A stretch of DNA of 64,000 nucleotides from contig JACJXZ010000011.1 of the NCBI GenBank assembly GCA_020636375.1, positions 1 through 64,000 on the forward strand, read 5' to 3'. The DNA comes from Lewinellaceae bacterium (GTDB lineage: Bacteria; Bacteroidota; Bacteroidia; Chitinophagales; Saprospiraceae). Below are positions 1 to 7,840 of the stretch, in pieces. How positions within the stretch are numbered: the stretch's first letter is position 1; every line of letters begins with the position of its first letter. Position numbers and translations under genes: made by a program. Below the pieces are notes generated by a model. It had not been told where the DNA came from. It ran no database searches and saw only the letters and a program-made list of their open reading frames with translations.

Positions 1-27
1 AGGTGCATGCTCGGATAATTCAAAGAT

Positions 28-441
28 TTATTCCAATTTATCTACAAGAACTATCTCTAATTCCTCTATCTTTTCCAGCTTGGTATCATTTGTTAAAAAT
101 TTATCACAACCCTCTTCAATTGCAGTTCCTATCTGAATTCCGTCCATCCCTTTTAAGAATTTATATTTCGCTCTCATCTCATATGCTCTTGTCGCATGAC
201 TTTTATTAACATTCAACATAGGAATTCCTACTTTTTCTAAGAATTCTTCAAATTCTTTTATCAGTTCTTCCTTTTCATCTCTTTTTGGTTTAACTCCATA
301 TTCTGAGTAGGTTATCACACTGGTAATAATCTCATAGCCATCAATATACAATTCGGTAAAATACTTCTTGAGACGAGCAGAATATTTTGGGTGTTTCTCT
401 ATCAGATAAATTAATGGAGCTGTATCTATGAAAATTTTCAT
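28..441 (-). CDS. PIN-domain toxin, VapC-like
   Basis: A 137-residue protein that looks like a PIN-domain ribonuclease of the VapC type, the RNA-cleaving toxin of a type II toxin-antitoxin pair. Visible marks are the N-terminal MKIFIDTAPLIYL (first acidic residue at D6), a mid acidic motif in TYSEYG, and the late acidic patch KGMDGIQIGTA and FLTNDTKL, which together make the usual four-carboxylate site. The length is normal for the family. It starts with ATG 57 bp downstream of the putative antitoxin gene on the same strand. The pair fills the last cassette of the array, a typical cargo that stabilises cassette arrays. Toxin assignment is from family resemblance; RNA target unknown. Confidence 0.85.
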   Translation of the reverse strand: MKIFIDTAPLIYLIEKHPKYSARLKKYFTELYIDGYEIITSVITYSEYGVKPKRDEKEELIKEFEEFLEKVGIPMLNVNKSHATRAYEMRAKYKFLKGMDGIQIGTAIEEGCDKFLTNDTKLEKIEELEIVLVDKLE

Positions 442-498
442 TATGGGTCTCTTTGTGGAATATCCATTTTCTTTTGGGGTTCACAATAGGTTCATTGG

Positions 499-705
499 TT
501 ATCTCTCATCATCCTCCCTCAATTCATTAACATACTCTTGGGCATCCATCTCCCAAACACCTTCTCCAATCCCCATATATTCATCTAATATGGATTCAAT
601 CTTCTTTCTTCTGTCTAACCTCATCAGGATCTCCTTCAGGATCAGTTCCAATTCATCAGGGTTAAGATGGTTAATCTCTTCTATAATCGTCTGAATTCTA
701 GTCAT
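499..705 (-). CDS. Putative antitoxin partner of the PIN toxin
   Basis: A small acidic protein of 68 residues that begins MTRIQTIIEEI and ends in an acidic tail (NELREDDER). An in-frame TTG lies 21 bp further upstream, but the ATG at 705 gives the more natural start. It has the size, charge and position, upstream of and co-oriented with the PIN gene, expected of an antitoxin. It would bind and neutralise the PIN toxin and probably autoregulate the pair. No clear DNA-binding fold is recognisable; a helical N-terminal half (NHLNPDELELILKEIL) is all that can be seen. It resembles the small addiction-module components often annotated next to PIN genes. Family not named with confidence. Confidence 0.65.
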   Translation of the reverse strand: MTRIQTIIEEINHLNPDELELILKEILMRLDRRKKIESILDEYMGIGEGVWEMDAQEYVNELREDDER

Positions 706-855
706 TTCTATAAATTTTCTTGTCAACCCCTATTATGCTTATTCAAATATACATTTTTATCTCTTTACATGTTCCCCTCATCATAGGGTTATTATTCTCT
801 AATCTGGCCACATATCTTTATTTTGCATATGTATCTTACTTCTCCTTCGGCTTGC

Positions 856-922
856 ACCTAACTTTAAGCATTGTATCTGCCGGAACCGCGCAGCGGTGCT
901 GTCAGATACAATGCAGTTGGAC
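856..922 (-). repeat. attC-like site A (end of IS91-bearing cassette)
   Basis: Read on the plus strand it has ACCTAAC at 856-862 and GTTGGAC at 916-922, both matching the integron core consensus RYYYAAC/GTTRRRY. Between them lies a perfect 12-bp stem (868-879 with 903-914). The longer spacer lies on the 856 side, so the site points along the minus strand like the other sites. It separates the toxin-antitoxin cassette from the IS91-like segment. Confidence 0.8.
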
Positions 923-1117
923 GGAGCCGCATGTATTTGCCGCCCTTATGGGCATTGTATCGGCCTATCCAAGGACTCTCTTACGGCTCTTCAGCCGCCC
1001 ATTTTTCTCTGCCGGGCCCCGTTATAGGCACCTTTGGCCAGCAACCGCTGCCTAAAATAGCCGTTTCTTCCTTCTTTTTCAAGCTCAATGCCCACTTCAA
1101 GGCATAAAAATACAGCC

Positions 1118-2394
1118 TCAGGGCTGAACTGTAGCTGCCTGAGCCGCAGGCAATGGGGTGGACAACCCTTTAGCCATGAGGCAACAAGGCGGCCCCCGGC
1201 CAGCCGGTATCCAGAGAACCGTCAACATGCGGCCCTTGCCGCACACCGGGCACACTTCCCAATCAATGCCGGCGGCCTGCCGGTAGCGCTCCCGCCAGGA
1301 CAGAACCGGAAGCTGGGGCGGCGGGTTTACCCCTAAAGCTTGTCGGCAAAGTGTCAATGCCCGGCGGCGCAGCCGGTTGGATAAAATACCGTAGTAGCGG
1401 ATCTTGCAGAACCGGGCCGGCAAAATCCCGTGATACCACGGGACAGGCTATGCTGTTAAAACCGCCGGATAAACTCCTCATGCTCCAGGCGCATCACTTT
1501 CTGCTTATTGCCATCGGCGTAATCCCGCCAGCGGAAGCAAACCGTATCCTTGTCAAGAGATACAATACGGTGGTTGCTTATTGCCACCCGGTGAGTATAC
1601 CGCCCCAGGTATGCCAGCAACTGCTCCGGCCCGGCAAACGGGGGCTTGGCGTACACTACCCAATCTTCGGACATGAGCTTTTTGAGCAGTTGGCTGAAGG
1701 CCTGCTTGCCGCGAAAATGGCTGCACAAGCCATCCAGCCTCAGGCGGCCTGCATTATAGTGCCGGCGCAAAGCGCTGACAAACTTTCCCTTGAACAGGGC
1801 CGACAGAGCCTGCGCCGGCACAAAGAACTCCTCGCGGGCTGATACCCATTTGCCGCCCCTCAAGCCTCCACCAGGAACTATGCAGTGGAGGTGAGGGTGG
1901 TAATGCAGGTTCTGGCCCCAACTATGCAAGATGGCTGCCATCCCAGGCCGGGCGCCCAGGTAATGCCTGTCGGCACACAGCTTCGACAAGGCCGCCCACG
2001 CTTCCTGGAACAGCGTTCCATACAACAGCCGCTCATTGTATCGAACTAAATCATGAACCTCCGCCGGAAGCGTGAATACAAGATGAAAATAGCCCACTGG
2101 CAATAACTCTGCCTGCCTTGCCTCTAGCCAGGCTTCCCGCGCCAGGCTCTGGCACTTGGGGCAATGCCGGTTGCGGCAGCTATTATAACTGATGCGAATG
2201 TGCCCACATTCGTCACAGGCATCAATAGCTTGTCCCGTACACGCAGTGTCGGGATGCCCGCCTAACGCCGCGGTGCGGCACTGCTCGATGGCCCGCATGG
2301 CCTTGTACTGTACTTTGCTCAGTTTATGCTGCAAGCGGTAAGCCTGCCCGCTGAGCCGAAAAACATCGGCTACTTCATATCGGGGCCGGCCCAT
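1118..2394 (-). pseudogene. IS91-family transposase, broken
   Basis: The 5' part (2394-1456) encodes the zinc-binding N-terminus (CDECGHIRISYNSCRNRHCP) and the transposase core with the HUH signature region (HYHPHLHCIVPGGGL) and the late block YLGRYTHRVAISNHRI typical of IS91 Y1/Y2 transposases. It runs into a TAA right after EEFIRRF. The C-terminal portion continues in another frame (1423-1118) with PARFCKIRYYGILSNR and a zinc-finger-like VCPVCGKG. About 23 bp, including an inverted repeat TCCCGTG-GTAT-CACGGGA (1429-1446), sit at the junction and look like an insertion. The enzyme would catalyse rolling-circle transposition; this copy should be inactive. Confidence 0.8.
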
Positions 2395-2400
2395 AGCCCC

Positions 2401-3281
2401 TTACCACCGGGCCAGCAAATCTGGCAGCCCTTTCATCCGGCTGTTCTGCACATGCACGTACCGCGCAGTGGTGCTCACGTTGGAATGGCCCAGCAGGGCC
2501 TTTACCGTCAGCGTATCCACTCCGTTTTCCAACAGGTGGGTGGCAAAACTATGCCGCAGCACATGCACCCCCACTTGCTTCCCCAGCTTAATACGCTTGC
2601 ATGCCTGCTTAAATACGGCTTGTACCGTGCGGATGCTGATATGCCGCCCGGCAACAGCCCCTTCAAACAAATAAACCTCGGGCCGGTATTTCAGCCAGGC
2701 TTCGACGTGAGCGCAGCCGAACGTAAGCACGCAATTCCTTCAACAAGGACATCGACAAAACCGTGCTTCGACGTGAGCGCAGCCGAACGGTACCGGCTTT
2801 TGCGCCCCTTGCCCATCTCCACCCGCACAACCATCCGCTTGGAATCGATGTCCGTTGGCCTCAGTTTTACCAGTTCCCCTACCCGGATGCCCGTAGTATA
2901 CAATACCTTGAGCAACGCCCGGTGTTTGAGGTTCTTTGTCTGGCAGATAAGCTGGCGCACTTCTTCTTCCGACAATACTTCCGGAAGCGTCTTGGCTCGC
3001 CTGCTGCGCGGCAGTTTGTTGGCATTCCAACTCCGCCCCAACACTTTCTCCCACAGCAGCTTGATGCCGCTGTAACAGCCCGCCAGGCTGCTCTGGCTCA
3101 ACTGGCGCTCCCGTTTGAGGTAGTCCAGGTAGGCGCCGATGTCGTCCTCGCTCAGCTGCTCCGGGCTCTTGCCGTAGTACTGGGCAAACTGAGATACCCA
3201 ACTGACGTAGGTTTTGACCGTCGGCTCGCTGTAGCCCCTGCGCTCCATGTAGCGCAACATTTTAGCTCTTAATGGTTTCAT
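2401..3281 (-). pseudogene. Tyrosine recombinase of the IS91-like element, broken
   Basis: The N-terminal SAM-like domain and the first catalytic Arg (YTTGIRVGELVKL) are read from MKPLRAKMLRYME at 3281 down to about 2790. The C-terminal catalytic part (HVLRHSFATH, GHSNVSTTARYVHV) is read in another frame from about 2700 to 2401. The two halves are separated by an inserted stretch carrying two copies of a 24-bp dispersed repeat (2700-2723 and 2766-2789). The insertion falls between catalytic patches, after KGRKSRYR. The family cuts and rejoins DNA through a Tyr nucleophile. It lies 6 bp upstream of the transposase gene. It lacks the extra helix insertion that defines integron IntI. Confidence 0.8.
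2700..2789. repeat. Two copies of a 24-bp dispersed repeat inside a broken gene
   Basis: The 24-mer beginning CTTCGACGTGAGC and ending GCAGCCGAACG occurs at 2700-2723 and 2766-2789. A diverged third copy is at 28658-28681. It has imperfect TTCG...CGAA symmetry. The pair splits the tyrosine recombinase gene. Confidence 0.75.
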
Positions 3282-3368
3282 GGTAAAGCGTTTTGGTGAA
3301 ATAATCATCTCTCGCTTTACCAGTTAAGGCTTTTGGAGGACAAAAGCTACCGCCGGAACGGCGGTTTA

Positions 3369-3428
3369 GTTCAACGTCCAGCGTATATGCCGTGCCGGTG
3401 ATTAGCCGGCATGGAATATACGCATTGT
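3369..3428 (-). repeat. attC-like site B, interrupted by a group II intron
   Basis: The core GTTGAAC (minus strand, 3375-3369) and the stem GCGTATAT/ATATACGC (3381-3388 with 3416-3423) match site C almost base for base, with one difference in the loop. The site stops after TTGT at 3428. Its missing half resumes at 5393 with TGGTGGCC, after the intron. Rejoining gives TTGT/TGGTGGCC, a complete core. Confidence 0.85.
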
Positions 3429-3853
3429 GTGTGCCTCGAATGGGCATCGAAGATGACCGACGGGGGCTATCGGAACAAAGATAGCCCAAAGGCGGGAATC
3501 TTTCACTCTAGGGAGATGCAAGTTCTCCTCACGCTAAAGTAAGTATGCGTGTAGCAAGCCGCAAGGGTTTCCGCCGTGAGGCGGAGTCTGAAGTAAGCGG
3601 GACTGCAAAAGCTGGCATGTAAGAACATGAACCGCATAAGAGGCATGGATGGGTAATCAAGGTGGCACAACACACCGAAGGCAGAACTTACAGTAGCCCA
3701 TTGATGTAGATGCGGACAGGGTCAGCAGAAAGAGGATGCACCTTACCGGGGAGATCTGGGATGCCGGAGGCGAAGCAGAGCGAACTTGCTTAGCAAGGGC
3801 TACCAGAAGTCAGCAGAAGTATAGTAGCGGCTGGCTGAGATGCTTAAAAGCAA

Positions 3854-5292
3854 GTGAAAGTACTGAACATGGAACAGTCTTTAAGCGACCCGGCTCTTTC
3901 ACCGGAGCGGAAGCCGAACGGCGGATACCGGTGGGACGAACGAGTACAGGAAAGACAGGACAAAACTTTTTACATGGAAAAGCGACAAGACAATTTGATG
4001 CGCTGGGTAGTGGGCGGGCACGGCTTCGTGCGGTATATCACTCGGTACTTCGCAACAAAGGCGCAGCGGGCGTGGACGGCGTGAAAACAGAAGGCCTTCC
4101 AGGTCACCTGACCTTTCATTGGGAAAGCATCAAAGTACAACTCCTGCAAGGCGAATACCGCCCACAATTGGTCAGAGGGGTTAAAATCCCCAAACCCAGC
4201 GGCGGTGTTCGTCAACTGGGCATCCCTAGCGTCATGGACAGGCTGGTACAACAGTCCATCCATCAGGCACTAAGCCCGGTATGGGAAAAGGAGTTTTCGG
4301 TACTTTAGCTACGGATTTCGCCCGAAACGCAGCGCACAGGACGCTCTCCAACAAGCCGTCAAGTACATCAATGCAGGCAGACAATGGGTGATAAGCCTGG
4401 ATTTAAAATCATTTTTCGACCGGGTAAATCACGACAAGCTAATGGATTTGATAAGCCGGAAAGTGGCAGACAAAACCCTGCTGCGACTGATAAGGCGGTA
4501 CTTGAAAAGCGGCATCATGGAAGGCGGTATGGTGCGAAGTACCGCACGGGAGGGCACGCCGCAAGGCGGCCGCTCAGCCCGTTGCTGTCCAACATTTTAC
4601 TTAATGAACTGGACAGGGAACTGGAAAGGCGGGGGCACAAATTCGTGCGCTATGCGGATGATTGCAGCATTTTCCTGAAAAGCAAAAGGGCAGCCGAACG
4701 GGTACTTACCAGCATCAGCCGTTTTCTGGAGAAGAAACTTCATTTGGAAGTGAACCGAGAGAAAACGAAGATCGTGCGTCCACTAACTTCACCTTGTTAG
4801 GTCACGGCTTCGTGCCGACTTACAAGAAAGGGGAACGGGGCAACTATCAACTGAGCATAGCCAGGACAAGTTGGGAGCGGCTCAAGCGGAAAATCAAGGA
4901 AATCACCCGCAAAGTACGCCGAAAACGGTGCAAGAGCGGATCGGAGCATTGAACCAACTCATGCGAGGCTGGGTCAATTACTTCAAACATGCCACAGGGT
5001 ATCAGAAGTTCAAGGATTTGGACGCCTGGATACGCTGCTTAGCTGCGCTACTGTATCTGGAAGCAATGGAAGTACCAAACGCAGATTGCGGTACTTTCTG
5101 CAATTAGGCGTGGAAGCGAGTTGGGCCAGGCGTTTTGCCTACTCCCGCAAGGGTGGTTGGGCGATAGCCTGTAGTCCGATCATGGGCACGACGGTGACAG
5201 AAAGCCGACTCAGGCAAAGGGGGTATATCCCATTTTTGGAATATTACCTCAACGTCAAGTACGGCAACAAAGCCAAGCCCAAACCAAAGTAG
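3854..5292 (+). pseudogene. Group II intron reverse transcriptase/maturase, frameshifted
   Basis: Pieces in successive frames spell a maturase. RT0/RT1 blocks are RNKGAAGVDGVKTEGL and IPKPSGGVRQLGIPSVMDRL. RT2 is YGFRPKRSAQDAL, RT3/4 is EGTPQGG then PLSPLLSNILL, and RT5 is the catalytic VRYADDCSIF. The maturase X domain follows (LMRGWVNYFKHA), then a class C-like C-terminus (SRKGGWAIACSPI) without an HNH endonuclease. At least five one-base slips are needed (near 4300, 4575, 4775, 4915 and 5050), mostly single losses in short runs. The protein would splice the intron and copy it into new attC sites. Either the gene is decaying or the assembly has small-indel errors; the nearby purL slips are of the same kind. 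Confidence 0.85.
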
Positions 5293-5310
5293 AACGTGAT
5301 GTTGTTCCAT

Positions 5311-5392
5311 GAACCGCCGGATACGTGGTCCGTACGTCCGGTGGTGTGAGAGGGCAGGGGTGGCTAATCTTGGCCACCTCTCCCTACTCGAT
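5311..5392 (+). ncRNA. Group II intron domains V and VI
   Basis: Domain V begins GAACCGCCGG. Its stem pairs ACCGCCGGA (5313-5321) with TCCGGTGGT (5337-5345), and TACG...CGTA lies within. A second hairpin (GGGGTGGC near 5357-5364 with GCCACCTC near 5373-5380) is domain VI. The 3' splice end is CGAT at 5392. Confidence 0.75.
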
Positions 5393-6581
5393 TGGTGGCC
5401 GGATTACTTTTTACTATTTCTGCTAGATTCTGTCGAAAATTATCTAGAAAACTTATCATTTCAAGTTCTTCATATGGAAATTTAAAATACTTATAAATCC
5501 TACGGTCATCCAGTTTCTGATCCCAGTCCGTACTCATTTTGCCAAGAAATTTAATCGCTGATTCATTTTTATCGAATTCAGCATTTCTATCAAAGAAGGA
5601 GACTGTATATAATTCTTCACTACAATAAATATCAATCGCAAAGTCAGATTTGCCAATCCTTAAACCGTCGAAAAAAGTAGTGAATTCTTTGTAGATGTTA
5701 ACTGTTTGAAAAGGGAAAGGACTAGTCTCAAACTTGCCTTTTATGTAAAGTGCCCTAAATTTGGGTAAATCTAGAAACATATCTTTAATTGCCTGAATCA
5801 TTTTGAAGTTATTTTCTTCTTTTACCAGCTTTGAGAAAGCCTCCATTATTGGTTTATTCATAATACTTTTGCCTAAATATTTTATCAAATCAGAATAATG
5901 TATAATTACAGAAGATATCTTAAAATCTTTAATCTTGGAATTACATCTAGTCAATTGTGAATACAAATCGTTTTCGGTAAGATCATATGCAGGAAGAAAG
6001 ATCATTTTCGGCATTATTTTCTCTAATTCTTCGGGATACCAATCTTTTGTGTTTGGTTTTTTGCGACCATCGATTGATATGTATACAATTGAATCAATTT
6101 TGAATCCTTTCTGTTCATAAAAATTCACATATCTCGGAATTTGTCTAGGTTGATCAGGGGCATTATTGAGCTTACTTTCTATAATTATTATTCTGTTTTC
6201 AACTCTACTCTTAATTGAAATGTCAATTCGCCCATCATTGGTTTGATCTTCTCTTATGATCTCACAATCGGCATAATATTTTAAATCAATAGCTAAGTTT
6301 TTATTTAATAAATTCAGTGTAGTAATAAATTCATTTAAAATCAATTGAATTTCTAGTAATGCTTTAAGTATTTCGCTGTGAAAATCTTCTTTATAATATA
6401 TACTTGATACGATTTTAAATATATTAAACCCCAACTCATTTTTAGCAATATTATGTTGTCTATATTCTTCAACAATATTTTTTAATAAATCATTATTGAC
6501 GACGCTATTCAATTTATGATTAAAATCATCAATAATGTCTTTTACATTTTCTGTTAATCTATGCATCAATTGAATATTCAT
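5364..6581 (-). CDS. PD-(D/E)XK nuclease-like cassette protein
   Basis: About 405 residues, taken from ATG 6581 (MNIQLMHRL); an earlier ATG at 6641 lies inside the attC site and is unlikely. The core NDGRIDISIKS followed by IIIIESKLNNAPDQ is the D...ExK signature of PD-(D/E)XK nucleases, and the following QPRQIPRYVNF fits the PDDEXK_4-type family. The C-terminal half has no named domain. The last nine residues (NRVGRGGQD) and the stop come from group II intron sequence, so the original end differed. Sole gene of its cassette. A DNA-cleaving, perhaps defensive, role is inference. Confidence 0.8.
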   Translation of the reverse strand: MNIQLMHRLTENVKDIIDDFNHKLNSVVNNDLLKNIVEEYRQHNIAKNELGFNIFKIVSSIYYKEDFHSEILKALLEIQLILNEFITTLNLLNKNLAIDLKYYADCEIIREDQTNDGRIDISIKSRVENRIIIIESKLNNAPDQPRQIPRYVNFYEQKGFKIDSIVYISIDGRKKPNTKDWYPEELEKIMPKMIFLPAYDLTENDLYSQLTRCNSKIKDFKISSVIIHYSDLIKYLGKSIMNKPIMEAFSKLVKEENNFKMIQAIKDMFLDLPKFRALYIKGKFETSPFPFQTVNIYKEFTTFFDGLRIGKSDFAIDIYCSEELYTVSFFDRNAEFDKNESAIKFLGKMSTDWDQKLDDRRIYKYFKFPYEELEMISFLDNFRQNLAEIVKSNPATNRVGRGGQD

Positions 6582-6597
6582 TTTTTTATTTTCTGGC

Positions 6598-6662
6598 CAC
6601 CAACGTCCAGCGTATATGCCGTGCCGGTGATTAACCGGCATGGAATATACGCATTGTTCTGC
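6598..6662 (-). repeat. attC-like site C
   Basis: On the plus strand: CACCAAC (6598-6604), stem GCGTATAT/ATATACGC and inner GCCGG/CCGGC, then GTTCTGC (6656-6662). The flank TGAGCAGAAC (minus) exactly complements the start GTTCTGCTCA of its own cassette next to site D. One base differs from site B within the shared arm. Confidence 0.88.
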
Positions 6663-7748
6663 TCAGTTTACTTCATCTTTAATTAGATTTATTTCATCTT
6701 CTATCATTCTATAACTTTTGCCGCATCCACATTCAATAATGTCTCCAAAAAAAGCATGTTCTTCTCCACATTCACATCGTATATGGGTTGTATAGCAAAA
6801 TTCGCATTTGCCCATGTCTATCAAAATAAATTTTCTTTTTTCCAATTCCTTCAATTCATCAATTGTAAAATTGAAGTCTTCTCCAAAATCTATTAATAAC
6901 TGTTTAGGATTATAGGTATAAGTGTCCCTATCTATGTCGATTTTTATTTGTTTAGTAAATTCAACTTCTGCCATAAAATAGTCAACCCCTCTACAATCCA
7001 TAAGACAGGAAATTGAATCTCTATTTACATAATTTAAATAAACTTGATATTTACCTATTGCTTCATCTCCTAACTCTAATGCTCTCGCTAAATTAGTCTC
7101 GAACAGGATCGGTTTGTCTTTCAACATTTTTGCCAATTCCGGATGCAACTTTTTATTTGTTACAGATTCCCCAAAATCTGAAGTGTTATTTGAAACAAAA
7201 ATAGTATTATTAATATAGGATTCATCCGAATAGAAAAAGTAATCTACTGTACTTAGAAAAATTATCGCATCGGCAACACTATTTTCTTTGTGGTGAAATG
7301 GAGGTTTTTTGTGAATTGCTAAATCTACAGCTCTTAATTTTTGCCCATCATTTATGGGAATTTCCTTTGAGTTTTCTAAAATCTCTTCAATTGTTTGAAC
7401 ATGTGTCTTGTTTTTTTCAATTTTTTCATTTAATGCATTTTCGAGCATTCTAAACTCTTTTGCAAATTTCGAGTAATCTGGTTGTCTTCTTTTTTTCTTT
7501 AATTCATTTTTTTTCTGAATTATTTGAGCTTCGTATTTTTTAATTAGTTCTCTACACTTCTCTCTATTACGCTCCCATTCAATCTTGATAATGTAGTTTG
7601 AGAAAATGCTACATTTTTCATTTTTTACTTTTTCTAAAATCCATTCTGCAAGATTAAAATGAAACTCTTCTTCATGATTATTAGTCTCTGGGTTAAACCC
7701 ATTAGCCAAATAAATCCATGCATTTGTATCTAGTACTAGATTTAGCAT
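6663..7748 (-). CDS. PIN-domain nuclease with C-terminal zinc ribbon
   Basis: A 361-residue protein. The N-terminal PIN domain begins LNLVLDTNAWIYLA (D7 as first carboxylate), with later acidic motifs in SVADAIIFLS and NNTSDFGES. A charged coiled-coil stretch (residues about 65-125, KKNELKKKRRQ) interrupts the fold, as in the longer DUF4935-like PIN proteins. The tail carries a Cys-rich ribbon, CEFC...CECGEE...CGCGKS (about 315-350). It probably cleaves RNA. The TGA stop overlaps the attC core and the start is 14 bp after the previous attC, so the gene fills its cassette. No antitoxin-like partner is in the cassette, which suggests a defence or regulatory nuclease rather than a classic toxin pair. 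Confidence 0.8.
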   Translation of the reverse strand: MLNLVLDTNAWIYLANGFNPETNNHEEEFHFNLAEWILEKVKNEKCSIFSNYIIKIEWERNREKCRELIKKYEAQIIQKKNELKKKRRQPDYSKFAKEFRMLENALNEKIEKNKTHVQTIEEILENSKEIPINDGQKLRAVDLAIHKKPPFHHKENSVADAIIFLSTVDYFFYSDESYINNTIFVSNNTSDFGESVTNKKLHPELAKMLKDKPILFETNLARALELGDEAIGKYQVYLNYVNRDSISCLMDCRGVDYFMAEVEFTKQIKIDIDRDTYTYNPKQLLIDFGEDFNFTIDELKELEKRKFILIDMGKCEFCYTTHIRCECGEEHAFFGDIIECGCGKSYRMIEDEINLIKDEVN

Positions 7749-7761
7749 ATCTGTTAATTGA

Positions 7762-7829
7762 GCAGAACGTCCAGCATAAACGGCGGCCTGGACGAATGGA
7801 CAGGCTGATCGTTTTATGCCTTGTTAGGT
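7762..7829 (-). repeat. attC-like site D
   Basis: GCAGAAC (7762-7768) and GTTAGGT (7823-7829) frame a stem GCATAAACG/CGTTTTATGC with one extra base on one arm, plus an inner GCCTG/CAGGC. The flank TGCACCTAAC (minus) exactly complements the opening GTTAGGTGCA of its cassette at site E. Confidence 0.88.
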
Positions 7830-7840
7830 GCAGATTTACC

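Larger units (their letters stand above)
930..3368 (-). mobile_element. Decayed IS91-type element with tyrosine recombinase
   Basis: A tyrosine recombinase gene and an IS91-type (HUH/Y1) transposase gene lie 6 bp apart on the minus strand, a pairing common in Bacteroidota IS91-like elements. Both are broken. The 3368 side carries a CCGCC...GGCGG hairpin (3350-3364) right next to the sequence GTTGAAC of attC-like site B, and IS91-family elements are known to insert next to GAAC/CAAG. I infer insertion at this GAAC, which would also explain why this cassette alone lacks matching ends. The 930 boundary is not defined: 923-1117 shows no gene and no clear terminal structure. Confidence 0.55.
3429..5392 (+). 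mobile_element. Group IIC-attC-type intron inserted in attC site B
   Basis: The 5' end GTGTGCCTCG matches the group II intron GUGYG start. The 3' end shows a domain V hairpin (5311-5346) and a domain VI-like hairpin, finishing CTACTCGAT. A maturase/reverse-transcriptase gene lies inside. The element is about 1.96 kb and opposite in direction to the cassettes. Insertion is at TTGT/T in the strand that is the attC bottom strand, exactly the preference described for group IIC-attC introns. The insertion also supplies the present stop codon of the neighbouring cassette gene on the other strand. Confidence 0.88.

Noticed and set aside
6582..6641. ATG at 6641 as start of the PD-(D/E)XK gene
   Set aside because: It lies in the attC hairpin; the ATG at 6581 just after the cassette boundary fits the pattern of the other cassettes.
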